Source of the DNA: UBA4951 sp963616935
GTDB taxonomy: Bacteria > Bacillota_I > Bacilli_A > RFN20 > CAG-826
Reading direction: 5' to 3'
DNA length: 64,000 nt
Assembly: GCA_963616935.1 (NCBI GenBank)
Contig: CAVEMS010000005.1
Coordinates: forward strand, 62,001-126,000
Part shown: piece after piece, positions 1-8,377 of the stretch
How positions within the stretch are numbered: position 1 is the first letter of the stretch
Layout of the letters: each line of letters starts with the position of its first letter
Made by a program: the position numbers and the translations under genes
Notes under the pieces: generated by a model
Databases searched by the model: none
What the model was told of the DNA's origin: nothing
The model's input: the letters and a program-made list of their open reading frames with translations, nothing else

Positions 1-158
1 ACGTCTTTGATGGTGTTGCCAAGCTCCGATCCGCTCGACATGGCTTCTCTAAACATATCACCAGTCGAGATGTGCGGGATAGCGAAGTCCTTGGCTATCC
101 ATTGGGCGTGGGTGCCTTTGCCGGCACCCGGAGGACCCATTAGAATTATATTAAGCAT
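1..158 (-). CDS. adk: adenylate kinase, N-terminal part (cut by window edge)
   Basis: Adenylate kinase makes 2 ADP from ATP and AMP. Only about the first 52 codons are in the window; the rest lies beyond base 1. The visible protein begins MLNIILMGPPGAGKGT, which holds the P-loop GPPGAGKGT, followed by the AMP-site stretch HISTGDMFREA. The ATG is at 158, one base after the secY stop, so it is translated as the tail of the spc operon. The order secY-adk is the usual Firmicutes arrangement. Confidence 0.95.
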   Translation of the reverse strand, partial: MLNIILMGPPGAGKGTHAQWIAKDFAIPHISTGDMFREAMSSGSELGNTIKD

Positions 159-159
159 A

Positions 160-1518
160 TTACGCCGTCTCCTTTATCTGATCGAAGGACTTGCCAGCGA
201 GCAAGCCATCGATTTGCGCGTTGATTTCAAGCGCGACGCCGACGATGATGATGAGCCCTGTGCCGCCGATGGCGAGCGAGGAGTCATTTCCGAAGGCGTT
301 GGCCCAAACTAGAACGATCGGAAGCGCGGCGATTAGCGATAAGGCGATGGCACCGATGAAGGTGACGCGGTTAAGCACTTTCGTCACATAGCGTTCCGTC
401 TCTTTTCCCGGGCGGATGCCAGGGATATAAGAGCCGTTCTTTTGGAAGTTGTCGGCGAGCTGCTCTGGATCGATTTGCATTTGAGCATAGAAGAAGCAGA
501 AGGCGATGATGAGGGCTAAATAGATGAATAAGCCCCAATTCATCTTCCAATGCGTTCCATCGAACCAAGGCATTAAGAAGGTGTCGTTGTAATTGAATAT
601 CTTCAACCATTCGGCGTTGGCGGCATCGCTTGAGATGAAGCTAGCGATGATGCTTGGAGCACTTAGGATGCTTGAAGCGAAGATGACTGGAATAACACCG
701 GCGCTGTTGATCTTGATTGGCAAGAAGCTAGCGCGGGCCATGGAGGCATTGCTGCCACCCTTCCCTGCGTGTTGTACCGGTATCTTACGTTTGGAAAGTT
801 CAACGAAGACGACGAAGGCGGTGATGAGAACCATCGCCAAGATGTATAGCGCGAATTGGAAGGCACCTTGAATCATTTCGCTCGAACCCCTGGTCACATT
901 CAACGTGATCCATTTGTTCCAAGCGGTCGTGATCTGGGTCGGAAGGCTACGAACGCAACCGGCGAAGATGATGACTGAGATACCGTTTCCAATGCCTTTC
1001 TCGGTGATTTGGTCGCCTAGCCACATCGTAAGCATGGCGCCGGCGAGAAGAATCGTGACGATATAGGCATACGTCCAGAAATTATCGGCCATTGAAAGAG
1101 AGATATAGCTTTGGTTCTGCATCGTTTTGATGATGCCATAACCTTGGACTGCACCAAGAAGAAGGGTGAGATAGCGGGTCGCCATCTCTTTCTTCTTACG
1201 GCCATATTCGCCCTGCTTGCTGAGCTCAGTTAGCGCAGGAAGCACGTCTTTCGACAACAATTGGATAATAATCTGCGAAGTAATATAAGGTGAGACGCCA
1301 AGGGCGAAGATACTGAAGTTCGAGAGAGCGCCGCCCCCCAACAAATCCATGATAGCGAGGGAATTCCCGCTGTTCATGATGTTGGTGAGCTCTTCGCTGA
1401 CTTGAATGCCAGGTACCGTAATGGCCGCCCCGATCCGGATGACGAAGAGAATCATGACCGTGAAGAAAATACGGTTGACGATTTCTTTGTTTTTGAAGAT
1501 CGAGACGAATTTTTTCAT
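160..1518 (-). CDS. secY: preprotein translocase subunit SecY
   Basis: SecY is the channel subunit of the Sec translocon in the cytoplasmic membrane. The 452-residue protein has the expected ten hydrophobic segments, a Gly-rich plug stretch (LLGGGALSNFSIFALG) near residue 60, and the conserved cytosolic loop YIPGIRPGKETERY in the C-terminal third that contacts ribosome and SecA. Its ATG overlaps the last base of the L15 stop codon (TAATG), so it is translationally coupled to rplO. Length is normal for the family. Confidence 0.97.
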   Translation of the reverse strand: MKKFVSIFKNKEIVNRIFFTVMILFVIRIGAAITVPGIQVSEELTNIMNSGNSLAIMDLLGGGALSNFSIFALGVSPYITSQIIIQLLSKDVLPALTELSKQGEYGRKKKEMATRYLTLLLGAVQGYGIIKTMQNQSYISLSMADNFWTYAYIVTILLAGAMLTMWLGDQITEKGIGNGISVIIFAGCVRSLPTQITTAWNKWITLNVTRGSSEMIQGAFQFALYILAMVLITAFVVFVELSKRKIPVQHAGKGGSNASMARASFLPIKINSAGVIPVIFASSILSAPSIIASFISSDAANAEWLKIFNYNDTFLMPWFDGTHWKMNWGLFIYLALIIAFCFFYAQMQIDPEQLADNFQKNGSYIPGIRPGKETERYVTKVLNRVTFIGAIALSLIAALPIVLVWANAFGNDSSLAIGGTGLIIIVGVALEINAQIDGLLAGKSFDQIKETA

Positions 1519-1964
1519 TACTTAAGGACCTCGGTGACTCCGCCTTTCTCTTCGATCGCCGCTTTTGCGGAAGCGGAGAAGGCGTTGGCTTTGACGGTAA
1601 GCTTTTTGGTTAGCTTGCCATTACCAAGGATTTTAACCCCTGGAGCGTTCTTTTTCACTAATCCCTTTTCGATGAGGGCATTGGTGTCGACGACGGCGCC
1701 GTCTTCAAAGGCCTCTAAGGAAGCCAATTTGACGATGGCAAATTCGACACGGGCGTTGTTTTTGAAGCCATATTTCGGAAGACGTCTTGCGAGAGGCATT
1801 TGGCCGCCTTCGAAGCCGTGTTTCTTAGTATGGGCGTGGGCGCCTTGGCCTTTTTGGCCTCTGCCAGCGGTCTTGCCGTTGCCAGATCCTAAGCCTTGGC
1901 CTTTGCGGAAGTGCTTCTTTTTGGAGCCTTCGACGACGACGATGGTATTAAGATTGGTAGCCAT
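1518..1964 (-). CDS. rplO: 50S ribosomal protein L15
   Basis: L15 is a late-assembly protein of the large subunit. The 148-residue protein has the diagnostic Gly-rich N-terminal region (GSGNGKTAGRGQKGQGAH) that threads into 23S rRNA, then the globular C-terminal domain. It starts only two bases after the rpsE stop: there is no room for rpmD (L30), which sits between rpsE and rplO in Bacillus. Confidence 0.97.
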   Translation of the reverse strand: MATNLNTIVVVEGSKKKHFRKGQGLGSGNGKTAGRGQKGQGAHAHTKKHGFEGGQMPLARRLPKYGFKNNARVEFAIVKLASLEAFEDGAVVDTNALIEKGLVKKNAPGVKILGNGKLTKKLTVKANAFSASAKAAIEEKGGVTEVLK

Positions 1965-1966
1965 GA

Positions 1967-2683
1967 TTAGTTAGCCTCCTTCTTTTCGGACGCCTCTTTG
2001 GCTTTCGGAGCCGGTTTGACTTCCTCTGGGGTCTTTAAGCCACGGAGAACCATAACCTTTCCGTATTCCTTGAGGCTCGATAGAGCGGCGTGGGTCGCGT
2101 TGATGACGTTGACGGCAGTGCGCGAGCCATAAACCTTGGAATAGACGTTCTTGATGCCGGCAAGTTCAAGGATGGCACGGACGGCGCCACCGGCGACGAT
2201 ACCAGTGCCTTGCGGAGCTGGCTTCAAAAAGACGGTGGTCGAGGTGAAGTGGCCTTCGACTTGATGGGCGATCGTTCCACCCTTTGCGATATGGATGGAA
2301 TGAAGGTCTTTCTTGGCGGCCGTCAAGGATTTCTTGATGGCATCAGGCACTTCGCCCGATTTGCGCATGGCGAACCCATATTGTCCTTTGCCATCGCCAA
2401 CGACGACGAGGGCAGCGAAACGCATATGCTTTCCGCCTTTTTCAACACGGGTGACCTTGTTGATGTTAACGACGCGATCTTGGAAATCGTCGGCTTCACG
2501 ACGGAATCCACCACGTCCACCGCGTCTTTCGCCTGGACGTCCCTTGCGATCGCCGTATTTGCGGGATCCTGGGCGTTCGGCATAGCGAGAACCATGAGGC
2601 TCATAACCGGGGTTGCCGGTCGCTTTCTTTTCCGTGGGTTGATTATTGGCGGCACTAACCGCAACTTCTTTATTTTCTTCCAT
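1967..2683 (-). CDS. rpsE: 30S ribosomal protein S5 with long N-terminal extension
   Basis: S5 acts in decoding fidelity on the small subunit. The conserved core begins near residue 66 (DFQDRVVNINKVTRVEKGG) and includes the Gly-rich loop GDGKGQYGFAMRKSGEV and the C-terminal GSRTAVNV stretch. The protein is 238 residues, against about 166 in Bacillus. The extra N-terminal part is Arg/Gly-rich (RPGERRGGRGGF) after an acidic start, and the C-terminus ends in a Lys/Ala/Glu tail. The start is supported by AAGGAG upstream of the ATG. Confidence 0.96.
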   Translation of the reverse strand: MEENKEVAVSAANNQPTEKKATGNPGYEPHGSRYAERPGSRKYGDRKGRPGERRGGRGGFRREADDFQDRVVNINKVTRVEKGGKHMRFAALVVVGDGKGQYGFAMRKSGEVPDAIKKSLTAAKKDLHSIHIAKGGTIAHQVEGHFTSTTVFLKPAPQGTGIVAGGAVRAILELAGIKNVYSKVYGSRTAVNVINATHAALSSLKEYGKVMVLRGLKTPEEVKPAPKAKEASEKKEAN

Positions 2684-2693
2684 GGGGTTCTCC

Positions 2694-3050
2694 TTAGAAA
2701 ACTAAGCCTCCTTTGCGAGCGCCATCCGCTAAAGCGGCGACGCGGCCGTGGTATTGATAACCACCGCGATCGAAGACGACTTCGCTGATGCCGGCCTTCT
2801 TGGCTTTTTCGGCCAAGGCTTCTCCGACTTTGGTAGCAGCTTCGATGTTGCCACCATTCTTGAGTTTGAGCTGGACGCTCGAAGCGGACACTAAGGTATT
2901 GCCCTTGGTATCATCGATGATTTGGGCTTCGATGTGCTTGTTGCTACGGAAGACGACCAAACGTGGGCGGAGGGCGGTTCCCAAGACTTTGTTACGGACT
3001 CTCGCGTGACGACGGTCACGAACGAGGCGACGAGACTCTTTTTGAATCAT
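2694..3050 (-). CDS. rplR: 50S ribosomal protein L18
   Basis: L18 binds 5S rRNA in the central protuberance of the large subunit. The 118-residue protein has normal length and the family signature RLVVFRSNKHIEAQIIDD near residue 30, with the C-terminal FDRGGYQYHGRVAALADGAR. A GGAGAG ribosome binding site precedes the ATG. Confidence 0.97.
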   Translation of the reverse strand: MIQKESRRLVRDRRHARVRNKVLGTALRPRLVVFRSNKHIEAQIIDDTKGNTLVSASSVQLKLKNGGNIEAATKVGEALAEKAKKAGISEVVFDRGGYQYHGRVAALADGARKGGLVF

Positions 3051-3064
3051 ATCTTAAGCTCTCC

Positions 3065-3643
3065 TTATTTCTTGCCGGAACCCGCCGAAGCGCGCTTGCC
3101 GACTTTCTTGATGAGGAATTGTCCAACGTAGTGGACACCCTTTTGGCCGTAGACATCTGGACGATGCTTGTCATAGATATACGCGGCAGTTTGTCCGACG
3201 TCATGCTTATCGCAGCCGCTGACTGTGATATGGGTTTCGTCTGGGCAAGTGATCTTCGTGTATTTGCCGACTGGCTCAACGACGACTTCGTGGCTATAGC
3301 CAAGGAACATCGTGACGGCCGTGCCTTTGATGCTGGCACGATAACCGGTACCATTGATTTCGAGTTCTTTCTTCCAACCTTTGGTGACACCGACGACGGC
3401 ATTGTTGATGTTCGCGGCAGTCGTGCCGTGATTTTCGCTTCCTTGACGGGACTTGCCCGCTTCCTCGGCCGCTCCAGCGATTGGAGCAACATGGAGGTGA
3501 CCGTCTTTCTCAGAGACGCTGACGTCCGAAGGAATGTGGACGCTTACTTCGCCTAAGGGACCTTTGACGATCATGACGCCATTATCGATTGAATAAGTGA
3601 CGCCTTCTGGAAGAGATATGGGTTTAAATCCAATTCGAGACAT
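3065..3643 (-). CDS. rplF: 50S ribosomal protein L6
   Basis: L6 sits near the GTPase-associated centre of the large subunit. The ATG at 3643 (MSRIGFKPISLPEGV) was chosen over an upstream in-frame start because AAAGGAGAAG lies just before it and because L6 proteins start here. The resulting 192 residues include the two-repeat L6 fold and a C-terminal YVGQFLIKKVGKRASAGSGKK tail; the conserved GYRAS motif is present. Confidence 0.96.
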   Translation of the reverse strand: MSRIGFKPISLPEGVTYSIDNGVMIVKGPLGEVSVHIPSDVSVSEKDGHLHVAPIAGAAEEAGKSRQGSENHGTTAANINNAVVGVTKGWKKELEINGTGYRASIKGTAVTMFLGYSHEVVVEPVGKYTKITCPDETHITVSGCDKHDVGQTAAYIYDKHRPDVYGQKGVHYVGQFLIKKVGKRASAGSGKK

Positions 3644-3663
3644 TTTTTCTCTTCTCCTTTTAA

Positions 3664-4059
3664 TTACCAAACGTAGCAGATGACTTCGCCGCCGATGCCA
3701 GCCTTGCGGGCTTCGCTATCGGTTAGAAGGCCTTTGCTAGTGCTGATGATGGCAATGCCAAGACCTTTGAGCACGCGTGGGAGCTTTTGGCATTCCACGG
3801 TGACACGGAGGCCTGGTTTGCTGATGCGCTTGAGACCAGAGATGACACGTTCGCCATCTGGGCCATATTTAAGCGCGACGTTGAGAGTTTTGTTGGCACC
3901 GCTTCCTTCGGCTCCGAAGTCGAGGATATATCCTTCTTTCTTAAGGATCTTAGCGATGGCAGCCTTCATTTTGCTATAAGGCATGGAGACTTGCTCATAA
4001 CGGAGGGCATTCGCATTGCGGATGCGGGTGAGCATATCGGCGATAGGATCGATATTCAT
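3664..4059 (-). CDS. rpsH: 30S ribosomal protein S8
   Basis: S8 is a primary 16S rRNA binder and, in enterobacteria, the spc operon repressor. The 131-residue protein has the typical N-terminus (DPIADMLTRIRNA) and the C-terminal TSKGLLTDSEARKAGIGGEVICYVW. Length is normal. Confidence 0.97.
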   Translation of the reverse strand: MNIDPIADMLTRIRNANALRYEQVSMPYSKMKAAIAKILKKEGYILDFGAEGSGANKTLNVALKYGPDGERVISGLKRISKPGLRVTVECQKLPRVLKGLGIAIISTSKGLLTDSEARKAGIGGEVICYVW

Positions 4060-4080
4060 TTTCTTTTTCTCCTTTCCTTA

Positions 4081-4266
4081 TTACCAAGAGGCTTTCTTCA
4101 TGCCTGGGATTTCGCCTTTGTAGGCCATTTCACGAAGGCAGATACGGCAGAGACCGAATTTACGGAGGACGCCGTGAGGACGACCGCAGCGTTGGCAGCG
4201 CGTATAAGCGCGGGTGCTGAATTTTTGCGGACGGCTCGCTTTGATTATCAAACTTTTCTTAGCCAT
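4081..4266 (-). CDS. rpsN: 30S ribosomal protein S14, zinc-binding type
   Basis: This is the short, zinc-type S14 (61 residues), with two Cys pairs in CQRCGRPHGV and CRICLRE that form the zinc ribbon. The Cys-containing form in the spc operon is the ancestral housekeeping copy in Bacilli; a zinc-independent paralog, if any, is outside the window. Confidence 0.97.
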   Translation of the reverse strand: MAKKSLIIKASRPQKFSTRAYTRCQRCGRPHGVLRKFGLCRICLREMAYKGEIPGMKKASW

Positions 4267-4271
4267 TCTTC

Positions 4272-4958
4272 TTACCTCCTGAAGGGCATTCCCATCAATG
4301 TGAGAAGCTCAAGGCATTCTTCGTCGGTATTGGCGGTCGTGACGATGACGACGTCCATACCGCGGATCTTCGAGATCTTATCATAGTCGATTTCTGGGAA
4401 GATCAATTGCTCTTTGACGCCCAAGGTGTAGTTGCCATGGCCGTCGAAGGCGTTTTTGGAAACGCCGCGGAAGTCACGGACGCGTGGGAGAGCGATGCTC
4501 ACGAGCTTGTCATAGAACTCGTACATGCGGGTGCCACGGAGAGTGACTTTGCAACCGATGGCCTGTCCTTCACGAAGTTTGAAGGTCGCGATGGATTTCT
4601 TGGCCTTGGTCACGACTGGATGCTGGCCGGTGATGGTAGCGAGTTCATTCACGCTATCCTCAAGGGCTTTGGCGTTTTGAGTGGCATCACCAACACCGAT
4701 GTTGATGACGATCTTCTCGAAGCGAGGCGCTTGCATCGGAGTGGTGTATCCAAACTTCTTGACGAGAGCTGGGATAACCTCTTCCTTGTATTTCTTCGCA
4801 AGGCGGTTCGCGTAGACTTTTTCTTTTTTGACTTCCGCTTTAACTTCGGTCTTTGGCTCAGCTTTGGTAGCTGGCTTAGCGGCCTTTGGAGCGGCGGTCT
4901 TCTTGCTCGAGGCGGCTTTCGGGGCGGCCTTGGCAGTAGCTTTCTTAGTTTCAGCCAT
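4272..4958 (-). CDS. rplE: 50S ribosomal protein L5 with Lys/Ala-rich N-terminal tail
   Basis: L5 binds 5S rRNA and the P-site tRNA. The conserved domain begins near residue 50 (RLAKKYKEEVIPALVKKFGY) and runs to the normal C-terminus EECLELLTLMGMPFRR. The total is 228 residues, against about 179 usually. The extra N-terminal ~48 residues are almost only Ala, Lys, Pro, Glu and Thr, like a histone H1 tail. The start codon follows a good AGGAG site, and there is no conserved internal ATG at the domain boundary, so the tail appears real. Confidence 0.96.
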   Translation of the reverse strand: MAETKKATAKAAPKAASSKKTAAPKAAKPATKAEPKTEVKAEVKKEKVYANRLAKKYKEEVIPALVKKFGYTTPMQAPRFEKIVINIGVGDATQNAKALEDSVNELATITGQHPVVTKAKKSIATFKLREGQAIGCKVTLRGTRMYEFYDKLVSIALPRVRDFRGVSKNAFDGHGNYTLGVKEQLIFPEIDYDKISKIRGMDVVIVTTANTDEECLELLTLMGMPFRR

Positions 4959-4972
4959 TTCTCATTCCTCCC

Positions 4973-5284
4973 TTATTTCTTCTCGAGCGATTCGCCGGAT
5001 TTCCCGACGCGAATCTTCTTTCCGTCGACCACTTTGTGATGGACACGGGTGGCCTTTTTGGTTTTCGGATCGATTAATGCGACCTTGGAGGCATCGATTG
5101 GGACATAGATATCGAGAATCGATCCTTCTGGGGTAGCTTGTGTCGGCTTCTTATGCTTCTTATGGACATTGACGCCCTCAACAACGACTTTGTTGAGCTT
5201 CGGATAGACGCGTTGGACGAGCCCTTCCTTGCCTTTATCGTCGCCTGAGAGGACGATCACCTTATCACCTTTTTTGATATTCAT
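4973..5284 (-). CDS. rplX: 50S ribosomal protein L24
   Basis: L24 is an early assembly protein of the large subunit. The 103-residue protein carries the KOW motif at the N-terminus (KKGDKVIVLSGDDKGKEG) and the conserved VHKKHKKPTQ. It has normal length. Confidence 0.97.
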   Translation of the reverse strand: MNIKKGDKVIVLSGDDKGKEGLVQRVYPKLNKVVVEGVNVHKKHKKPTQATPEGSILDIYVPIDASKVALIDPKTKKATRVHHKVVDGKKIRVGKSGESLEKK

Positions 5285-5298
5285 AGTGATCTTTCTCC

Positions 5299-5667
5299 TT
5301 ATAGAACTTCCATGGCCAAAGAAATGATTTTCATATAGCCTTTGTCGCGGAGCTCACGGGCAACCGGTCCGAAGACACGTGTTCCGAGTGGGTTTCCTTC
5401 TCCATCAACGAGGACAACGGCGTTGTCATCGAAGCAGATTGACGAGCCGTCTTTGCGGATGACAGAGCGCTTGACTCTGACGATGACGCCTTTGACGACT
5501 TGTCCTTTTTTGATTTTGCCATTTGGCGTGGCCGCTTTGACGGCGCACATGACGATGTCACCGAGGGTGGAGACTTTCTTGCGGTCGCCGCCGAATTGGC
5601 GGAAGACTCTGACAAGACGGGCACCGCTGTTATCGGCAACAACGAGGTTTGTTTCGTTTTGTACCAT
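5299..5667 (-). CDS. rplN: 50S ribosomal protein L14
   Basis: L14 lies at the subunit interface. The 122-residue protein is standard: VVADNSGARLVRVFRQFGG near the N-terminus, then the RxDGSxICFDDNAVVL segment and GTRVFGPVARELR near the C-terminus. Confidence 0.98.
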   Translation of the reverse strand: MVQNETNLVVADNSGARLVRVFRQFGGDRKKVSTLGDIVMCAVKAATPNGKIKKGQVVKGVIVRVKRSVIRKDGSSICFDDNAVVLVDGEGNPLGTRVFGPVARELRDKGYMKIISLAMEVL

Positions 5668-5672
5668 AGGTC

Positions 5673-6026
5673 CTACTCCTTAGAGGCCGCTTCGTCTTCT
5701 TTGGCGGAGACGATTTCGGCACTGCCTTCTTGCGCTTCGAGAGTGGCTTCCACTTCCTCAGCTTTCTTCTCGGCGATGGCTTTCTTGTCGATGCTAACTA
5801 AGCGCCAACGCTTGAGTTTGCTGATCGGACGGCAAGACATGATGGAAACGGTGTCGCCAAGCTTGGCTTCGTTGTTCTCATCGTGGGCGTAATATTTCTT
5901 GCTGTAGCCAACACGTTTTGCATAAAGGGGATCGTTTCTTTTGGTCGAGACGGTGACGATGATGGTTTTGTTCATCTTCGTTCCAGTCACGATTCCCTGG
6001 AATGTAGGTCTTGTATTGCGTTCCAT
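5673..6026 (-). CDS. rpsQ: 30S ribosomal protein S17 with acidic C-terminal tail
   Basis: S17 is a small-subunit OB-fold protein that binds the 5' domain of 16S rRNA. The core is residues ~8-85 (GIVTGTKMNKTIIVTV; KLGDTVSIMSCRPISKLKRW). At 117 residues it exceeds the usual ~87; the extra ~30 residues at the C-terminus are Glu/Ala-rich (KKAEEVEATLEAQE). Confidence 0.96.
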   Translation of the reverse strand: MERNTRPTFQGIVTGTKMNKTIIVTVSTKRNDPLYAKRVGYSKKYYAHDENNEAKLGDTVSIMSCRPISKLKRWRLVSIDKKAIAEKKAEEVEATLEAQEGSAEIVSAKEDEAASKE

Positions 6027-6043
6027 TTTTGATCTCCTTTCTC

Positions 6044-6256
6044 CTATTTGGCGGCTCCGACGTTGATTTGGAGCTCACGCTCACGCTTCACCGTCTCGGC
6101 TTTGGCGATATCCTTGCGAACATAGGTGATTTCGTCAGGATGTTCGAGAGCTCCTACCGCTCTTTTGCGGGAGAGCTCGAATTTGCGTTGACGGAGAGCA
6201 GCGAGCTTTTCGTCAAGTTCTTTCGGGGTCAATGCCCTGAATTCTTTGATATCCAT
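6044..6256 (-). CDS. rpmC: 50S ribosomal protein L29
   Basis: L29 is a helical hairpin near the peptide exit. The 70-residue protein begins MDIKEFRALTPKELDEKL, a standard L29 N-terminus, with the conserved ELSRKRAVGALEHPDEI. It lies between rpsQ and rplP as expected. Confidence 0.96.
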   Translation of the reverse strand: MDIKEFRALTPKELDEKLAALRQRKFELSRKRAVGALEHPDEITYVRKDIAKAETVKRERELQINVGAAK

Positions 6257-6261
6257 AGGTT

Positions 6262-6816
6262 CTATTCCCCTTTCTTATCAGCATCAGCTGGGGTATCGTT
6301 GCCAGTGTCAGACACGGTTTCGATAACCTTCGCATCCTCTTCTTCAATGGCTTCGAGGCTGGAAGAGTGTTGTTCTTCCATCTTGAGTTTCTCATCTTCC
6401 GTCAAGGTTTTGGTGCGCTTGACGACTTTGGTGAGGATCGGGAGCTTGAATCCGGCTTGATGGAGAGCGTGTATCGCAACTTTCTCATCGATGCCACCGA
6501 TTTCGAAGATCACACGACCTTTCTTGACGACTGCGACCCATCCTTCCGGTGAGCCTTTGCCGCTTCCCATACGAACCTCAGCCGGCTTTTTGGTTTTGGC
6601 TAAGTGCGGGAAGATGCGGATCCAGATTTTGCCTAAGCGGTCGGTGTAACGAGCCAAGACAATACGGGCGCTTTCGATTTGGTGGTCGTTGATGTAACCA
6701 CCCTCGAGGGCAACCAAGCCATATTCACCGAAGTCAACGTTGTTTCCTTTGGTGGCTTTTCCCTCGTACTTGAGTCCATGCGGACGGCGATACTTAACGC
6801 GTTTTGGTTGCAGCAT
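6262..6816 (-). CDS. rplP: 50S ribosomal protein L16 with acidic C-terminal tail
   Basis: L16 organises the A-site region of the large subunit. The ATG at 6816 (MLQPKRVKYRRPHG) follows AGGAGGCGCAAAC and is the family start; longer in-frame starts upstream lie inside rpsC. This gives 184 residues against about 140 usually. The conserved core ends near residue 140, and the rest is an acidic tail. The start lies 23 bases inside the 3' end of rpsC, an unusually deep overlap for this operon. Confidence 0.95.
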   Translation of the reverse strand: MLQPKRVKYRRPHGLKYEGKATKGNNVDFGEYGLVALEGGYINDHQIESARIVLARYTDRLGKIWIRIFPHLAKTKKPAEVRMGSGKGSPEGWVAVVKKGRVIFEIGGIDEKVAIHALHQAGFKLPILTKVVKRTKTLTEDEKLKMEEQHSSSLEAIEEEDAKVIETVSDTGNDTPADADKKGE

Positions 6817-7507
6817 TGTTTGCGCCTCCTTGTGCTTTATCGGAAGTCTTTGCGGCTTCTTGCTTTTCTTTATGGGCACCGCGGCAGCACCAGACTTTGA
6901 TGCCGATGCGGCCATAGCTCGTGGCGGCGGCTACCGACGCGAAGTCGATATCGGCGCGGAGCGTCTCTAGTGGTACGACACCCTCTTTGTAACCTTCACG
7001 ACGGGCAATTTCAGCTCCGCCGAGACGTCCTTGGCATTGCGTACGGCAGCCAAGGGCTCCCGCTTTACGCATACGTTGGATGGCTTTCTTTTGGGTGGTT
7101 CTGAAGCTTTGACGGCCCTCAAGCTCGGAAGCGATCCATTTGGCGATGAGAGTTGCGTCGACATCAGGATTCTTGGCTTCGAGAACATCGATGCGGACAT
7201 CGCCCGACTTGATGATTTTCTTAAGGCCTTTGTTGATCTCGGCGATTTTGGCACCATCTTGTCCGATCACGACACCTGGGCGGGCAACATAAGCCTTGAT
7301 ATGGACTTTGTTGTCTTTGTCGCTCTTGGTTCTCGCGATATCGATATGGCTGACCATCGCATCTTTGAGAGCTGGTTCGAGATAGTTACGGATGGCGATA
7401 TCTTCGCCTAAGAAAGTAGCATAGTCTTTTTTGGAAGCAAACCAATTGGCTTCCCAGCCGCGGTTGATACCGATACGGAGACCGACGGCGTTAACTTTTT
7501 GACCCAT
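6794..7507 (-). CDS. rpsC: 30S ribosomal protein S3
   Basis: S3 forms part of the mRNA entry channel. The 237-residue protein has the KH-type domain (ARPGVVIGQDGAKIAEINKGL) and the conserved C-terminal domain with GRLGGAEIARREGYKEG. It ends in a charged tail (EKQEAAKTSDKAQGG) that overlaps the rplP start and ribosome binding site, which suggests translational coupling. Confidence 0.97.
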   Translation of the reverse strand: MGQKVNAVGLRIGINRGWEANWFASKKDYATFLGEDIAIRNYLEPALKDAMVSHIDIARTKSDKDNKVHIKAYVARPGVVIGQDGAKIAEINKGLKKIIKSGDVRIDVLEAKNPDVDATLIAKWIASELEGRQSFRTTQKKAIQRMRKAGALGCRTQCQGRLGGAEIARREGYKEGVVPLETLRADIDFASVAAATSYGRIGIKVWCCRGAHKEKQEAAKTSDKAQGGANNAATKTR

Positions 7508-7518
7508 TGTTTGTCCTC

Positions 7519-8055
7519 CTACTTCCTTTCCTTGACGGTCACGCTGATGTTGGCCGTTCTCTTGACGATCGACGATGAGCTTCCTTTGGCTCTCGGTATG
7601 AAGCGTTTCATACGGATGCCGTCGCTCGCTTGAATCATCGCGACGTAGAGTTTAGAAGCATCCATCCCGAAGTTGTTGGTCGCATTGGCGGCCGCGCTCT
7701 TGATGAGCTTGGCGACTGGCTCGCTAGCGGAACGATTGACGTTCTTGAGGATCGCTAGAGCCTCATCGACGTCTTTTCCGCGGACGATATCGAGGACCAA
7801 ACGGACTTTGCGTGGGGTGACGCGCACGTCTTTTGCGAAGGCATGCGCTTCGGTGACAGCCGGTTTCTCCGCTTTCGGAGCTTCCTTGGCTTTCTTCTCC
7901 TTGACCGCTTTCTTTTCGGCCTTCGGAGCTTCTTTGGTCACTTCGGCTTCTTTCTTTTCGACTTTAGCTTTGGTGGCTTTCTTCTCCGCTTTCGGAGCTG
8001 CTTCCTTCTTAGGAGCGGCTTCCTTCTTCACGGTTTTCTTTTTGGTTTCTGCCAT
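7519..8055 (-). CDS. rplV: 50S ribosomal protein L22 with Lys/Ala/Glu-rich N-terminal tail
   Basis: L22 lines the peptide exit tunnel. The core begins near residue 70 (AHAFAKDVRVTPRKVRLVLD) and ends with the beta-hairpin RMKRFIPRAKGSSSSIVKR. It totals 178 residues against about 113 usually; the first ~68 are a low-complexity Lys/Ala/Glu/Pro tail with the repeated unit APKAEKK. The tail starts MAETKK, the same opening as L5. Confidence 0.96.
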   Translation of the reverse strand: MAETKKKTVKKEAAPKKEAAPKAEKKATKAKVEKKEAEVTKEAPKAEKKAVKEKKAKEAPKAEKPAVTEAHAFAKDVRVTPRKVRLVLDIVRGKDVDEALAILKNVNRSASEPVAKLIKSAAANATNNFGMDASKLYVAMIQASDGIRMKRFIPRAKGSSSSIVKRTANISVTVKERK

Positions 8056-8066
8056 GATTGCTCTCC

Positions 8067-8360
8067 TTATTTCTTACCGGCCGCAGCTTGATCGCCAAGA
8101 TTGTTGCCGTGGTGACCGGTGAAAGTGCGGGTTGGGGCGAATTCGCCGAGCTTATGACCAACCATGTCTTCAGTGACATAGACGGTGATATGCTCTTTGC
8201 CGTTATAAACGGCGAACGTCTGCTCAACGAAGGCAGGATAGATGGTCGAGCGACGAGACCAGGTCTTGATGACCTCTTTCTTTCCTGATTTTTGGAGGGC
8301 TTCGACCTTCTTGAGAAGGTATTCATCAACGAACGGCCCTTTTTTGGAAGAACGTGACAT
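8067..8360 (-). CDS. rpsS: 30S ribosomal protein S19
   Basis: S19 sits in the head of the small subunit next to S13. The 97-residue protein is standard: SRSSKKGPFVDEYLLKKV at the N-terminus and GHKLGEFAPTRTFTGH near the C-terminus. An AAAGGAGAT site precedes the start. Confidence 0.98.
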   Translation of the reverse strand: MSRSSKKGPFVDEYLLKKVEALQKSGKKEVIKTWSRRSTIYPAFVEQTFAVYNGKEHITVYVTEDMVGHKLGEFAPTRTFTGHHGNNLGDQAAAGKK

Positions 8361-8377
8361 TGTTCGATCTCCTTTCC

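Noticed and set aside
1967..3556. long plus-strand ORFs opposite S5, L18 and L6 (for example 2090-2788, 2963-3556)
   Set aside because: They mirror the GC-biased coding strand of real ribosomal genes and show no family resemblance or ribosome binding sites.
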